From positions 1-59,144 of the forward strand of contig CALMIK010000082.1 in NCBI GenBank assembly GCA_937863995.1: a stretch of 59,144 nt of DNA, read 5' to 3'. Numbering within the stretch: position 1 is the first letter of the stretch; each line of letters opens with the position of its first letter. The notes beneath the pieces were generated by a model. It did no database searches. It had not been told where the DNA came from and saw only the letters and a program-made list of their open reading frames with translations. Source of the DNA: an uncultured Chelatococcus sp. Its GTDB lineage: Bacteria > Pseudomonadota > Alphaproteobacteria > Rhizobiales > Beijerinckiaceae. Positions 40,660 through 51,825 of the stretch are shown here, piece by piece. The position numbers and the translations under genes were made by a program.

Positions 40660-42564
40660 TCAGCTGCGCCCGAAGAGGCGCTCGATGTCGGAAAGCTTCA
40701 GCTCCACATAGGTCGGGCGGCCATGGTTGCACTGGCCGGAGAAGGGCGTCGCCTCCATCTCGCGCAGCAGCGCGTTCATCTCGTCCGGGCGCAGCCGGCG
40801 GCCCGAGCGCACCGACCCGTGGCAGGCCATGGTGGCGAGGACATGGTCGAGGCGTTCGGTGAGGGCGCGGGTGTCGCCCCATTCGGTCAGCGTGTCGGCC
40901 ACGTCCCGAACCAGTCCACGGATGTCGCCGCCGACGAGCGCCGCCGGTACTTCCTGTACCGCGACCGCGCCCGCGCCGAAGCTCTCGATGACGAGGCCGA
41001 GCGAGGCGAGCGTGTCAGCATGCGCCAGCAGCCGGTCGGCCTCGGAGGGGTCGAGCTCCACCACTTCCGGGATAAGCATGAGCTGGCGGGCGATGCCGGC
41101 GGCCATGCGCTCGCGCTTCAGCCGCTCGTAGACGAGCCGCTCGTGCGCGGCGTGCTGGTCGACGATGACGATGCCGTCTTCGGTCTGGCTGATGATGTAA
41201 TTTTCATGCACCTGCGCCCGCGCCGCGCCGAGTGGCTGGGCTGTATCGGCGGCGGGCGCCGCATCCGCCCGCGCGTCGGCGGCCGGGGGAGCGAAGGGAC
41301 CCTGAGAGCCGATCGCAGCTTCGGGCGCGAAACCCGGCGCAGGCGGAAACCGCGCGTCGTCCGCTTCCGCGAAGCCGTTGGCAGGGGGTGCGAAAGCGCC
41401 GTGCGGCGTTTGCCAGCCGTCAAACGCGCGGGATGGCGCTACCTGGGCGGCCGGCGCATGCGCCGAAATGCCTGAATGAAGCCGCAGCTGCGTGCCCGCG
41501 TCCGTGTGCGACCGCAATGCGGCGAGGGTGCGCGCGCCGCCGGTCGAGGACGCGAGATGCCCCGCGCCGGCGATCGCCTGCTTGAGCGCGCCGACGATCA
41601 GCCCGCGCACCAGCCCCGGATCGCGAAAGCGTACCTCGGACTTGGCCGGGTGTACGTTGACGTCGACGAGGCGCGGATCGCACGCGATGGCGAGCAGCAG
41701 GGCAGGGTGGCGGTCCGAAGGTAGGAAATCCATGTAGGCGGCGCGCACCGCGCCCGAGATCAGCTTGTCGCGCACGGGCCGGCCGTTGACCGTGGCGTGG
41801 ACGTGCGCCGCCGTGCCGCGATGGTAAGTGGGCAGGGCGGCGAAGCCCCGCAGGATCACGCCCTCGCGCTCGGCGTCGATGGCGAGGGCGTTGGGGGCAA
41901 AATCCTCGCCCAGCAGCCGCGTGAGCCGGCGCAGCGGGCCGTCGTCGCCGCTCTCAGTGGGCAGGTCGAAGGCGGTGAGGTGATCGCCCGCCACGCTGAA
42001 GCGCACGTAGGGGTGCGCCAGCGCCAGCCGCTTGACCGTTTCGGCGACGGCCTGCGCCTCGGCGCGGTCGGTCTTGAGGAACTTCAGCCGCGCGGGCGTG
42101 GCCGAAAACAAGTCCGTGACCTCGATGCGCGTGCCGCGCGCGGCAGGGGCCGGGCGCACGGCCTCTCTCCTGCCGCCGTCGACCACGATCGACCACCCGT
42201 TGGCGTCGTCGCCATTGCGCGTGACGATGGACAGGCGCGCCACAGCGCCTATCGACGGCAGCGCCTCGCCGCGGAAGCCGAGGGTGCGGATGTCGAAAAG
42301 ATCGCCCTCCGGCAGTTTCGATGTCGCGTGCCGCTCGACGGCGAGTTCGAGATCCTGCGCCGACATGCCGTGGCCGTCGTCTGTGACGCGGATGAGCCGC
42401 TTGCCGCCTGCCTCCACCACCACGTCGATGGTCCGCGCGCCGGCGTCAAGCGCGTTCTCGACCAGCTCCTTGATGGCGGCTGCCGGGCGCTCGATCACCT
42501 CGCCGGCGGCGATGCGGTCGATCAGCACCGGCTCCAGCCGGCGGACGGCTGCGGGGCCGGCCAT
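40660..42564 (-). CDS. mutL: DNA mismatch repair protein MutL, endonuclease type
   Basis: A 634-residue MutL. The N-terminal GHKL ATPase has [26 protein letters not shown] and [12 protein letters not shown] proline/alanine-rich linker spans about 345-440. The C-terminal domain carries the metal-dependent nuclease motif [12 protein letters not shown] (about residue 468), plus ACHGSVRSG and CNHGRP. This fits bacteria without MutH, where MutL itself nicks the strand. It starts 2 bp after the pgi stop, in an operon with pgi. Confidence 0.95.
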   Translation of the reverse strand: MAGPAAVRRLEPVLIDRIAAGEVIERPAAAIKELVENALDAGARTIDVVVEAGGKRLIRVTDDGHGMSAQDLELAVERHATSKLPEGDLFDIRTLGFRGEALPSIGAVARLSIVTRNGDDANGWSIVVDGGRREAVRPAPAARGTRIEVTDLFSATPARLKFLKTDRAEAQAVAETVKRLALAHPYVRFSVAGDHLTAFDLPTESGDDGPLRRLTRLLGEDFAPNALAIDAEREGVILRGFAALPTYHRGTAAHVHATVNGRPVRDKLISGAVRAAYMDFLPSDRHPALLLAIACDPRLVDVNVHPAKSEVRFRDPGLVRGLIVGALKQAIAGAGHLASSTGGARTLAALRSHTDAGTQLRLHSGISAHAPAAQVAPSRAFDGWQTPHGAFAPPANGFAEADDARFPPAPGFAPEAAIGSQGPFAPPAADARADAAPAADTAQPLGAARAQVHENYIISQTEDGIVIVDQHAAHERLVYERLKRERMAAGIARQLMLIPEVVELDPSEADRLLAHADTLASLGLVIESFGAGAVAVQEVPAALVGGDIRGLVRDVADTLTEWGDTRALTERLDHVLATMACHGSVRSGRRLRPDEMNALLREMEATPFSGQCNHGRPTYVELKLSDIERLFGRS

Positions 42565-42566
42565 GG

Positions 42567-43919
42567 TCAGCCCTTGCCTTCCGCCAGGTACTGCTTGGCG
42601 AGGACCTTGGCCTGCTCGACGGCGGGCTGGTCGAACGGGTCGATGCCCAGCGCATAGCCCGCGAGCACCGTCTCGATGAGGAAGTGCGCCAGCAGCGCGC
42701 CGAGGCTGCGCTCGTCAAGGCGCGGCACGCGGATCTGGCGCACGGGGCGGCTGTTGCCGGCGAACGTGTCGGCCATCGCAAGTCCCTGAGCAGCCACGAG
42801 ATCACCGATGTGCCGGCCGCCGAAGCCCGTGAGCCCGGCGCGTGCCGCGAGTTCCGGATCGATCAGCGGGCCCGCGCCCTTCACGTCGAGGGTGAGGACG
42901 GTGAAGATCTTGTCGGCCGGGCCGTCGAGATAGAGCTGCTGCTGGCTGTGCTGGTCCACGGGGCCGAGGGCGTCGACGGGTTGCGAGCCCTTGCCGTTCT
43001 TGCCGAGACTTTCGGCCCAGAGCTGGATCCACCATTTGGCGAAACGCTCCAGCCGGTCGGAATAGGCCATCAGAACCGTGATGTTCTTGCCTTCGAGCAG
43101 GGCGGCCACGTTGAAGGCCGCGCCGGCGGCGGCGGGAATGGCGCGCACGTCCGGCCCGGTCAGCGTGGCGATGACGCTTTTCGCGCCCTCGCGGACGGCA
43201 GCGATGTCGAGGCCGGCGAGCGCGGCCGGCAGCAGGCCGACGTTGCTCAGCACGGAATAGCGCCCGCCTATGCCGGGGTGATGGTCGAGAAAGGCGACGC
43301 CTTCGGGTTCCAGCAGGTCGCGCAGCGCGTTGCCGGCACCCTTGCGGCGCGGTTCGGAAAGCGCCAGCACCTGCCGGCCGAGGCCGGCCGAAAGACCCGC
43401 GCGGTCGAAGGCGGTCAATAGCGCGATCGTCTGCACCAGCGTCTCGCCGGTGCCGCCGGACTTGGACACGACGAGCGCGCGCGTCGTCGCCAGCGGCAGG
43501 CGCGCCAGCGTGGCCTCGAAGGTGAACGGATCGAGGTTGTCGAGGAAGTGCAGACGCGGCCCTTCCGGCGCGCCGAGCCCGGGGGTGTGGTGGAAGCCGA
43601 GCTGCGCCAGCGCCTGCGCTCCAAGGCTCGATCCCCCCGTGCCGAGCACCACGATGTCGCTGACGTCGCCGCTGCCGAGAAGCTGCGTCGCCGCCTCGTT
43701 GATTTCCGCGAGGTCGTCGCCGCCTGCGGCGTTGGCGATGAACGCCAGCCCGCCCGCCGCCACTTCCTCGTTGAAGCGGCTCAATGCGGTGCCGACGGCG
43801 GCGAAGGCGGCGTCGATGGCCGTTTCCGGCAGCCCGCCGCCGCCGATGCGGCCCGCGAGCGACAGCTCGATGGATTGGTCGTATGCCTGTTGATCGCGTT
43901 GCGAAGGGTCGAGCACCAT
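42567..43919 (-). CDS. pgi: Glucose-6-phosphate isomerase
   Basis: A 450-residue enzyme that interconverts glucose-6-phosphate and fructose-6-phosphate in glycolysis and gluconeogenesis. Motifs: [34 protein letters not shown] and [20 protein letters not shown]. It is about 100 residues shorter than the E. coli enzyme, like the compact alphaproteobacterial form related to the isomerase half of transaldolase fusions. It is followed by mutL after 2 bp. Confidence 0.92.
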   Translation of the reverse strand: MVLDPSQRDQQAYDQSIELSLAGRIGGGGLPETAIDAAFAAVGTALSRFNEEVAAGGLAFIANAAGGDDLAEINEAATQLLGSGDVSDIVVLGTGGSSLGAQALAQLGFHHTPGLGAPEGPRLHFLDNLDPFTFEATLARLPLATTRALVVSKSGGTGETLVQTIALLTAFDRAGLSAGLGRQVLALSEPRRKGAGNALRDLLEPEGVAFLDHHPGIGGRYSVLSNVGLLPAALAGLDIAAVREGAKSVIATLTGPDVRAIPAAAGAAFNVAALLEGKNITVLMAYSDRLERFAKWWIQLWAESLGKNGKGSQPVDALGPVDQHSQQQLYLDGPADKIFTVLTLDVKGAGPLIDPELAARAGLTGFGGRHIGDLVAAQGLAMADTFAGNSRPVRQIRVPRLDERSLGALLAHFLIETVLAGYALGIDPFDQPAVEQAKVLAKQYLAEGKG

Positions 43920-43963
43920 GGGACTTCTCCGACGATTAAGACTTTTCCGACGATTGAGGACGG

Positions 43964-45277
43964 TCAGGCCAGTCCTTCGGGCCTTCCCGCTGCGATGACC
44001 AGCAGTTTGCTCGTGCCGAAGAGGCGTTCGCCCACCCGTTGCACGTCCGCCAGCGTCACTGCCTCGATGAGGCCGTTGCGGCGGTCGATGTAATCGAGGC
44101 CCAGATCGTCGAGGGCGATCTGCAGCAGCTGCCGGGCGATTTTCGACGAGCTGTCGAACTGCAGCGGATAGGAGCCGACGAGGTATTGCTGCGCCTTCGC
44201 CAGTTCGTCCGCGCTCGGTCCGTCGTTGGTGAGGCGGGCGATCTCCTCGCGGATGACGGTCAGCGACTCGGCGGCGCGCTCGTTCTTTGTCGCGGTGCCG
44301 CCGACGACCAGACCGGCCGCGCGGAAAGTGGCGAGCGACGTCGACACGCCATAGGCGAGGCCGCGCTTCTCGCGCACTTCCTGGAACAGGCGCGAGGTGA
44401 ACGCGCCGCCGCCCAGGATGTGGTTGAACACCACGGCGGCCATGAAGTCGGGATCGTTGCGCAGCAGGCCGGGAACGGCGAAGCGCAGCGAGGTCTGCGG
44501 CACGTCGACGTCGATAATCTCGAGCCCGCCGGTCGCAAGCGGCGAAGCCGGTCCGATCGCCTCGAGGCGCGAGGAAGCCGGCAGCGCGCCGAACACCGCG
44601 TCGAGCTGGCCTGCGAGCGTTGCCGCGTCGATGGCGCCGACCACGCTGACGACGAGCCCGGCGCGCGTCAAGGCATCGGGCTTGATGGCGGCGATGAGGT
44701 CGCGGGTGAGGCCGGGCACGGTATCGACCGTTCCCTTGATCGGGCGCCCGTAGGGGTGGTCGCCGAAGGTGCGGGCGAAAAGAGCCTTGGCGGCGAGCGA
44801 GTCGGGGTCGTTGGCTTCGTGGCGCAGGCCGGCGAGCACCTGCTCGCGCACGCGCTCCACGGCGCTGTCGTCGAAGCGCGGCTCGGTGATCGCCAGCCGC
44901 AGCAGCTCGAACGCCCGGTCCTTGTTGCGGGCCAGCGTCTTCAGGGAGCCGCGCCAGGCGTCGCGATCGGCGCCGAAGCTCAGCTCGATGGCGCGCTCGG
45001 CGAGCTGTTCCTGAAACGCCTCGGAACCGTAGGGCCCCGCGCCTTCATCGAGCAGGCTCGCGAAGATGCGCGCCGCGCCCGCGTGTTCGGCGCTGTCGTG
45101 GGCCGCGCCGCCGCGGAAGGCGAACTCGACCGCGATCAGCGGCACGGCGTATTCCTCTACCAGCCACGCCTCGATGCCGAGCGGCGAGACGACGCGCTGC
45201 ACCTTCCTGGGAGCGTTTTGGCGCGGCGCGCCCGGCTGCAGGGAGATAGTCTGGGATTCCGGTTCAACAGGCGACAT
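43964..45277 (-). CDS. M16-family peptidase-like protein, inactive partner
   Basis: A 437-residue M16 (pitrilysin/processing peptidase) protein. The region that should hold the HxxEH zinc motif reads EHAGAARIFASLLDEGAG, with no HxxEH. The C-terminal partner motif is intact (FTSRLFQEVREKRGLAYGVS). In this family an inactive subunit of this kind pairs with an active one, as in the mitochondrial processing peptidase. The active gene lies directly upstream, 46 bp away. Confidence 0.88.
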   Translation of the reverse strand: MSPVEPESQTISLQPGAPRQNAPRKVQRVVSPLGIEAWLVEEYAVPLIAVEFAFRGGAAHDSAEHAGAARIFASLLDEGAGPYGSEAFQEQLAERAIELSFGADRDAWRGSLKTLARNKDRAFELLRLAITEPRFDDSAVERVREQVLAGLRHEANDPDSLAAKALFARTFGDHPYGRPIKGTVDTVPGLTRDLIAAIKPDALTRAGLVVSVVGAIDAATLAGQLDAVFGALPASSRLEAIGPASPLATGGLEIIDVDVPQTSLRFAVPGLLRNDPDFMAAVVFNHILGGGAFTSRLFQEVREKRGLAYGVSTSLATFRAAGLVVGGTATKNERAAESLTVIREEIARLTNDGPSADELAKAQQYLVGSYPLQFDSSSKIARQLLQIALDDLGLDYIDRRNGLIEAVTLADVQRVGERLFGTSKLLVIAAGRPEGLA

Positions 45278-45323
45278 GCGATGACCTCGAAAACAGGGAG
45301 CGGACGGCGTTCAGGCGCCCGGA

Positions 45324-46790
45324 TCAGGCGGGCAGCAGGTAACCCGCCGTGTGGGGCCGGGTCAGGAAACGGCGCGCCGCCTCCCGCACCGCCGCCGCGT
45401 CGATGGCCTCGATGCGCCGCGTCCACTGCTGAACGTCCTGCACGGTCTCGCCGATGGCGAGCGCCGAGCCGTAGATGTGGGCCATGTGCACCTGGCTGTC
45501 CTGCGCGTAAATCATCTCGGAAATGAAACGCGTGCGGGCGCGTTCGAGTTCCGCCGCCGCCACGCCGTCGTCGATCAGCCGCTGGATGACAGCGCCCACC
45601 GCCTCGTCGAGCGCTTCGAGCGTCACGCCCTGCGCCGGCACGGCGTAGACGTCGAAACGCGAATCGTCGAGCATCGTGGCGTGATAGCTTGCGCCCGCGC
45701 CCACGGCCACGCGCTGGTCCATCACCAGGTGGCGGTAGAGCAGCGACGTCTGGCCGCCGCCGAGGATCTCGGCCAGCAACTCCAGCGCATAGGCTTCCGC
45801 GTCCGTCTGCGTGCGCACCGAGGGCACCACCCAGCTTCGTTGCAGGTAGGGCTGCTCCACGCGCGCGTCCGCCACGCTCACCCGCTTCGAGGCGACAGCC
45901 GGCGGCTCCTGCGGGCGTTGGCGCTGGATGCGTCCGCCTTCCCGGGCGCCGTCATCCGCGCCGATGCCCGCGCGCGGCGCGATCTTGCCGTAGGTGTCTT
46001 CCGCCAGCTCGATGACGTCTTGCGCTTCGACATCGCCCGCGACGACGAGAATGGCGTTCTCGGGGGTGTAGAAGCGCTCGTAATAGGCAATCGCATCGTG
46101 GCGGTCGAGCGTCTCGATCTCGTGCTGCCAGCCGATGATCGGCGTGCCGTAGGGATTGTGGGTATAGAGCGTGGCCGCGAGTGCCTCCGCCAGCTGCGCC
46201 GAGGGGTCGGAATCGGTGCGCAGGCGCCGCTCTTCCAGCACCACGAGCCGTTCGGGGTCGACCACCTCGTCGGTGAGCACGAGCCCGGTCATGCGGTCGG
46301 CCTCGAAGCTCATCATCGTCGCCAGGTGTTCCTTGGCGATGCGCTGGTAATAGGCCGTGTAGTCGTAGGACGTGAAGGCGTTCTCCTGCCCGCCGAGGCT
46401 CGCGACGAGATGCGAGAACTCACCGATGGGGTGCGTCTTCGTGCCCTTGAACATCAGGTGTTCGAGAAAATGCGCGATGCCGGACTTGCGCGCCGGGTCG
46501 TCGCCGGAGCCGTTGCGGTACCACACCATGTGCGTCACCACCGGCACGCGCCTGTCCGGGATCACCACGATGTCGAGACCGTTGGCGAGGGTGTGGGTAA
46601 CGACTTCCGGCCCGGCTTTTGCTTCGATCCCGGTGTCTGCCCCGGCCCCTGTGCCGCCCGCGTGAAGCAGGAGAGGGGAGGAAACGCCCGTCGTTCCCTC
46701 GTCGGCGAATGCCTTGACGGATCCCCGGACGATGCCGCGGGGGACGAATGCCTTGCCGACGAATGCCTTGCCGGTGAATGGATTGGTCAT
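45324..46790 (-). CDS. M16-family zinc metallopeptidase, active subunit
   Basis: A 488-residue peptidase. The inverted zinc motif HxxEH is seen in GIAHFLEHLMFKGTKTHPIG, with the downstream Glu in the following helix. The N-terminus (about 1-65) is Gly/Thr-rich with repeated GKAFVGKAF and no clear signal peptide. It is paired with the inactive M16 gene downstream and probably acts as a heterodimer in the periplasm or membrane. The ATG at 46790 lacks a strong ribosome binding site. Confidence 0.9.
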   Translation of the reverse strand: MTNPFTGKAFVGKAFVPRGIVRGSVKAFADEGTTGVSSPLLLHAGGTGAGADTGIEAKAGPEVVTHTLANGLDIVVIPDRRVPVVTHMVWYRNGSGDDPARKSGIAHFLEHLMFKGTKTHPIGEFSHLVASLGGQENAFTSYDYTAYYQRIAKEHLATMMSFEADRMTGLVLTDEVVDPERLVVLEERRLRTDSDPSAQLAEALAATLYTHNPYGTPIIGWQHEIETLDRHDAIAYYERFYTPENAILVVAGDVEAQDVIELAEDTYGKIAPRAGIGADDGAREGGRIQRQRPQEPPAVASKRVSVADARVEQPYLQRSWVVPSVRTQTDAEAYALELLAEILGGGQTSLLYRHLVMDQRVAVGAGASYHATMLDDSRFDVYAVPAQGVTLEALDEAVGAVIQRLIDDGVAAAELERARTRFISEMIYAQDSQVHMAHIYGSALAIGETVQDVQQWTRRIEAIDAAAVREAARRFLTRPHTAGYLLPA

Positions 46791-47176
46791 GCACAACTCA
46801 CTGGGTTGAAGGTGCCGGCTCGCGACTGGACGATGGACAGTCGGACGAGCCGTCGCGATCCGGTCATGTGAAGCCGGGTCAAAGCCGGGCCCGGCGCATT
46901 GTAGGCAATATCCCCGAACCGCCGCGCCCGACTACCGGCCCGGCGAGCACGCGGGGTGCCGGGTGGAATCGCACGCTGTCGATGCGGAGCAGCAATTATA
47001 GGCACGAAAAGGCGGGATGTCGTGTAAGCACTTGGAATAGCAGGGTCACGCAATAGCAGAGACACGGAATGGCACAGGCATCGCGCGCCAGGGCGTTCGC
47101 CACCGGCTGCGCGCCAAGTCCGCGCCCCACGTCCGCGCCCCATGCCCGCGCGCCAAATCCGCGCGGGTACCCCGCA
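46791..47176. other. Intergenic region upstream of the M16 pair
   Basis: 386 bp with no gene and no recognised RNA or repeat. It should contain the M16 promoter and the 3' end signals of the secreted hypothetical gene. Confidence 0.5.
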
Positions 47177-47848
47177 TCACTTGTTGCGGTTGAGGAAGAA
47201 GTAGGGGCTGCCGGGATCGAGGCGTTCCAGCGGCTGCACGTCCGGCTTGGGGATCGGCGCATTGTCGACCGGCCGGCGATAACCCGTCGGCGGCTGGGTG
47301 AGGTTGCCGCGCTCCGGCTCCTGACCGTGGGCGATGACCGGCTGCTGGCTGCGCTGCGGCGAGGTGTTGCGCAGCTCGCGCGGGTTGAGGGGGCGGGCGC
47401 TGCAGGCGTCGCCGTGGCAGGTGTCGAAGGAGGGCTCGGGCACGCCGCCGCCGCCCACGCGACGCCCGGCGCGGATTTCGTCCGGCGTCAGCAGGCGCGC
47501 CGCTTCCTTGTCGCGGTTCACGGGCACGGGCCTGTTGGCCTCCTCGATGGCGCGCTGGCGCGCGGCGAGGTCGGGATCGTTGGGCCAGTTGGGGTGTCCG
47601 GTCGCGGCAGCGCCGGAGCGCGGCGGCGGCAGGGAGCCGCCTCCGGGCGGCAGCACCAGCGCCGGGCGCTCGCGGTAGTCGATCGGCGGGGCGTTGCCCT
47701 CGATGATGCCGAGCGAGCCGAGCACGTCCTTCATGAACACGCCGGAGTTATCCGCCGGCTGCTGCGCCAGCGCGCCCGACGCTCCGGCGAAAACCGCCGC
47801 CACGAAGCCGGCGGCGATGCCGGCTGTCCTCAGATCAATGCGTGCCAT
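47177..47848 (-). CDS. Secreted proline-rich hypothetical protein
   Basis: A 223-residue protein with a Sec signal peptide (AGIAAGFVAAVFAGASGALA, cleavage after ALA). The mature part is Pro/Arg-rich, with FDTCHGDACSARPL and a C-terminal RLDPGSPYFFLNRNK. It lies between lspA and the M16 pair, a position where Hyphomicrobiales often have such a protein. Periplasmic; function unknown. Confidence 0.7.
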   Translation of the reverse strand: MARIDLRTAGIAAGFVAAVFAGASGALAQQPADNSGVFMKDVLGSLGIIEGNAPPIDYRERPALVLPPGGGSLPPPRSGAAATGHPNWPNDPDLAARQRAIEEANRPVPVNRDKEAARLLTPDEIRAGRRVGGGGVPEPSFDTCHGDACSARPLNPRELRNTSPQRSQQPVIAHGQEPERGNLTQPPTGYRRPVDNAPIPKPDVQPLERLDPGSPYFFLNRNK

Positions 47849-47956
47849 GCTTCATCCCGTCCTGTTGGCTGGCCTGAACCATCCTGCCCGAACCTTATCA
47901 CCCCGGTATGCGGCAATTTGCGGGCGGGTTCGCCGTGGGGCGTTCTGCCCCGCCGG

Positions 47957-48520
47957 TCAACCGCCTTCGCCCGAATCCGGGCCGGGCGCGTTCCGCCGCC
48001 GTTCGACGACGAGCGAATCATATATAAGTCCGGCCACACCGGCAACAATGGCGGCGTCCGCGATGTTGAACACGTACCAGTTGAAGCCCGCGACGTGGAA
48101 GTGCAGAAAGTCCAGCACCGCGCCATAAACGCTGCGGTCGATGGCGTTGCCGGCCGCGCCGCCGACGATGAGCCCGAGCGACACGCCCACGAGCGCGGTG
48201 CGTGCCCGCATCGCCCAGAACGCGAGCGCCACCGCCGCGATCACCGACAGGCCCACCAGCAGCCACCGTCCCCACTCCGTGTCCTGCTGGAACAGGCCGT
48301 AGGACACGCCCCGGTTCCACACCAGCACGATGTTGAAGAACGGCGTCACCTCCACGACGCCGCGCGCGGCGATGTCGAAGACATGGTAGACCCATACCTT
48401 GCTGGCCTGATCGAGCACCAGCGTCGCCAGCGCCGCGAGGATGCCGGCGCGCTGCGGCGACAGCCATCCGCGTTCCGGCTCCGGCAGGATCTCCCGCGGG
48501 GGAGGGGTGTGCTGGTTCAT
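47957..48520 (-). CDS. lspA: Lipoprotein signal peptidase LspA
   Basis: A 187-residue inner-membrane peptidase with four spans. The two catalytic aspartates lie in [19 protein letters not shown] and [15 protein letters not shown]. It cleaves the signal peptides of prolipoproteins, for example the secretin in this window. The ATG overlaps the ileS stop (ATGA). Confidence 0.95.
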   Translation of the reverse strand: MNQHTPPPREILPEPERGWLSPQRAGILAALATLVLDQASKVWVYHVFDIAARGVVEVTPFFNIVLVWNRGVSYGLFQQDTEWGRWLLVGLSVIAAVALAFWAMRARTALVGVSLGLIVGGAAGNAIDRSVYGAVLDFLHFHVAGFNWYVFNIADAAIVAGVAGLIYDSLVVERRRNAPGPDSGEGG

Positions 48521-51500
48521 ATGCCGCCGCCCTCGGTCGCGCCCGGTTGGGTCGCGCCCGGGTGGGCGGCGTCCCATTCCCTCAGGGCTTCCGCGTCGCG
48601 CGGCGTCACGTCGGGGTAGTCGACGTCCGAGCCCACCTCCGGCAGGATCTTCCACGAGCGGGCGCACTTGCGTCCCTGCGCATGGGCGACGACGACGGCC
48701 ACGCCCGGCACGTCCGGCAGCCGGAACGCGTCCTGCGGCCCCTCGCCGCGCTCGATGGCGATCGCGGAGGTGATGCAGATGTCGGCGAAGTTCAGCCCGT
48801 CGAGCGCGTTCGCCAGCGCATCGTCGGTGATGAACACCTGGGGCGCGGCTTCGAGGCTGGAGCCGATGACCTTGGCGGCGCGCTTCACCTCGATCGCTCC
48901 GGTGACGACGCGGCGCACGTCGCGCACCTTTTCCCATTTCGCCTTCAGCTTTTCATCGCGCCATGTCGGCGGAATGATCGGGAATGCCTCGAGATGCACC
49001 GACCCGTCCTCGGAGGGGAAGCGCGACAGCCACGTCTCCTCGGCGGTGAAGGCGAGGATGGGCGCGAGCCATACCGTGACCGTGCGGAACACCTGATCGA
49101 TGACGGTCAGCGCCGCGTGGCGCGTCTTGCTCGACTTGGGATCGCAGTAGAGCGTGTCCTTGCGGACGTCGAAGTAGAATGCCGACAGGTCCGTGTTGAG
49201 GAAGGCCGACAGCAAGGCCACCACGCGCTTGTAGTCATAGGCGGCGTAGGACTTGCGCACGTCCTCGTCGAGCTCGGCGAGGCGATGCAGGATGAGCTTC
49301 TCCAGCTCCGGCAGCGCCTCGTAGACGACCGTGCGGCTGCCGTCGAAATGGTGCAGCGAGCCCAGCATCCAGCGCAGTGTGTTGCGCAGCTTGCGGTAGG
49401 TCTCGGCGAAGGTCTTCACGATTTCCGGGCCGATGCGCAGGTCGTCCGAATAGTCGGACGCGGCGATCCACAGCCGCAGGATATCGGCGCCGGAGGTCTT
49501 GATGATGTCCTGCGGCGCGGTGACGTTGCCCTTCGACTTCGACATCTTCTCGCCGCGCTCGTCGAGCACGAAGCCGTGGGTCAGCACCACGTCGTAGGGC
49601 GCGCGCCCGCGCGTGCCGCAGCTCTCGAGCAGCGATGAGTGGAACCAGCCGCGATGCTGGTCCGACCCTTCCAGGTACATCACCCGGTCCGGCCCGCCGT
49701 CGACGACGCGCTTCGTTGCCAGATCGGGGCGCGCCTCCAGCGTGAAGGCATGCGTCGAACCCGAATCGAACCACACGTCGAGGATGTCGATGACCGGCGT
49801 CCAAGCCTGCGGATCGTCGACCAAGCCGTCGAGAAAGCGGCGCGGGTCGGCGCTGAACCACGCGTCGGCGCCCTCGGCCTCGAAGGCGTCGGCGATGCGC
49901 CGCGACAGCTCGCCGCTTTGGGCGAAATCGGGGCCGGGCGCGAGTTCGGCGACGTTGCCGGCCGCGTCCTCGCGCACGAAGACGGTGATCGGCACGCCCC
50001 AGGCGCGCTGGCGCGACACCACCCAGTCCGGCCGGTTGGCGATCATGCCGGTGATGCGGTTCTCGCCCGAGGCCGGCACCCATTGCGTCGCGCGGATCGC
50101 CTCCAGCGCCAGCTCGCGCAGCGTGGCGTGGTTCTCGCCACCGACAGGGCCGTGAAGCGGCTTGTCCATCGCGATGAACCACTGCGGCGTGTTGCGGTAG
50201 ATGACCGGCGCCTTCGAGCGCCACGAATGCGGGTACTGATGCTTGAGGCGCGCGCGGGCGATGAGCGCGTCCGCCTGCCTGAGTGCGGCGATGACGCGCT
50301 CGTTGGCGTCGCCTTCCTTGCCCTTGTCGTCGAGCACGCGCGCGCCGGCGAACAGCGGCACGTGCGGATAGTAGGCGCCATCAGGCCCCACGGTGTGCGG
50401 CAGCTCGTCGGTGCCGTTCTCGGCGAACAGCGCCCGGTTGGCGAGATAGGCGATGTAGTCGTCCGCGCCGTGGCCCGGGGCGGTGTGGACGAAGCCCGTG
50501 CCCGCGTCGTCGGTGACGTAATCGGTGGCGACGAGCGGCACGCCGAAGTCGTAACCCTGTCCGCGCAGGGGATGCGCGGCTGTGCGCACCCGCGCGGGAT
50601 CGACCGCGCGCAGCTTGTGATAGCCCGCGACGCGCGCGGCGGCGAACAGGTTCTCGGCCAGCTTGTCGGCGACGAGGAGCTTCGCGCCCGTGCGCACCCA
50701 GTTGTCCTCGGGTGCGTCGGTAACCTCGTAGAGGCCGTAGGCGATGTCCTTCGAGTAGGCGATGGCGCGGTTGGCGGGGATCGTCCACGGCGTCGTCGTC
50801 CAGATGACGACGCGCGCGCCGTCGAGATCGGCGTCATCCGTCGCGACGACGGGGAAGGCGACGAAGATGCTCGGCGACGTGTGCTCGTGATACTCGACCT
50901 CGGCCTCGGCGAGCGCCGTGCGCTCGACCACCGACCACATCACCGGCTTGGAGCCGCGGTAGAGCTGCCCGGAGGCGGCGAACTTCATGATCTCGCGCGC
51001 GATCTGCGCCTCGGCCGGCAAAGCCATGGTGAGATAGGGGTTCTGCCAGTCGCCGATGACGCCGAGGCGCTTGAATTCCTGGCGCTGCACGTCGATCCAC
51101 TGCTCGGCGAAGGTGCGGCACTCGCGGCGGAACTCGCTCACCGGCACGGCGTCCTTGTCGAGGCCCTTGGCGCGGTATTGCTCCTCGATCTTCCATTCGA
51201 TGGGCAGGCCGTGGCAGTCCCAGCCGGGGACGTAGTTGGCGTCGAAGCCGAGCATGGACTGGGCGCGCACGATCATGTCCTTCAACACCTTGTTGAGGGC
51301 ATGGCCGATGTGGATGTTGCCGTTGGCGTAGGGCGGGCCGTCGTGCAGCACGAACTTCTTGCGGCCCTCGCCCGCCTTGCGCATCTGCCGGTAGAGGTCG
51401 TTCCGGTACCAGCGCTCGAGGATTTCCGGCTCGCGCTGCGGCAGGCCGGCGCGCATGGGGAAATCGGTCTTCGGCAGGAACAGCGTCTCGGTGTAATCGC

Positions 51501-51537
51501 GGCCGGCGGGGGCTTGCGTCTCGTTTTCGTTCGTCAT
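48517..51537 (-). CDS. ileS: Isoleucyl-tRNA synthetase
   Basis: A 1006-residue class I synthetase. HIGH is in [19 protein letters not shown] and KMSKS is in [15 protein letters not shown]. The editing domain sits between about 190 and 420, with [19 protein letters not shown] and [11 protein letters not shown]. The C-terminal zinc knuckle of E. coli IleRS is reduced to one cysteine ([14 protein letters not shown]), so it probably binds no zinc there. The ATG chosen is at 51537; the 288 bp upstream hold no recognised leader or gene. Confidence 0.95.
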   Translation of the reverse strand: MTNENETQAPAGRDYTETLFLPKTDFPMRAGLPQREPEILERWYRNDLYRQMRKAGEGRKKFVLHDGPPYANGNIHIGHALNKVLKDMIVRAQSMLGFDANYVPGWDCHGLPIEWKIEEQYRAKGLDKDAVPVSEFRRECRTFAEQWIDVQRQEFKRLGVIGDWQNPYLTMALPAEAQIAREIMKFAASGQLYRGSKPVMWSVVERTALAEAEVEYHEHTSPSIFVAFPVVATDDADLDGARVVIWTTTPWTIPANRAIAYSKDIAYGLYEVTDAPEDNWVRTGAKLLVADKLAENLFAAARVAGYHKLRAVDPARVRTAAHPLRGQGYDFGVPLVATDYVTDDAGTGFVHTAPGHGADDYIAYLANRALFAENGTDELPHTVGPDGAYYPHVPLFAGARVLDDKGKEGDANERVIAALRQADALIARARLKHQYPHSWRSKAPVIYRNTPQWFIAMDKPLHGPVGGENHATLRELALEAIRATQWVPASGENRITGMIANRPDWVVSRQRAWGVPITVFVREDAAGNVAELAPGPDFAQSGELSRRIADAFEAEGADAWFSADPRRFLDGLVDDPQAWTPVIDILDVWFDSGSTHAFTLEARPDLATKRVVDGGPDRVMYLEGSDQHRGWFHSSLLESCGTRGRAPYDVVLTHGFVLDERGEKMSKSKGNVTAPQDIIKTSGADILRLWIAASDYSDDLRIGPEIVKTFAETYRKLRNTLRWMLGSLHHFDGSRTVVYEALPELEKLILHRLAELDEDVRKSYAAYDYKRVVALLSAFLNTDLSAFYFDVRKDTLYCDPKSSKTRHAALTVIDQVFRTVTVWLAPILAFTAEETWLSRFPSEDGSVHLEAFPIIPPTWRDEKLKAKWEKVRDVRRVVTGAIEVKRAAKVIGSSLEAAPQVFITDDALANALDGLNFADICITSAIAIERGEGPQDAFRLPDVPGVAVVVAHAQGRKCARSWKILPEVGSDVDYPDVTPRDAEALREWDAAHPGATQPGATEGGGI

Positions 51538-51825
51538 GGATGAGGCAACGTCTTTGTATGTCGCCGTCTGGCGGAGCGGCGTGTCATCGGGCAAGAGTGA
51601 AGAAACCGCGCGGGGCCTTTCGCCGCCTCGCGGTAACCGGTTCCCGGACCCGGCTCATGTCGCGGCGCGCGACATGACAACCGGGGCCGGGCCGTTAATT
51701 CGCCCGCGACCCCCGTGGCCGGTGACCCATCTCGCAGCGGTCGGCTCTGGTCCATGGTGCATCATGGCGATGACTTCTATCAGGGGGGAGGCGGCGGCGT
51801 AAAGGACGAATGCGCGCCCGGCCGC

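Noticed and set aside
49639..51543. Long forward frame opposite ileS
   Set aside because: Shadow of the ileS codon bias; no domain, and IleRS motifs are on the other strand.
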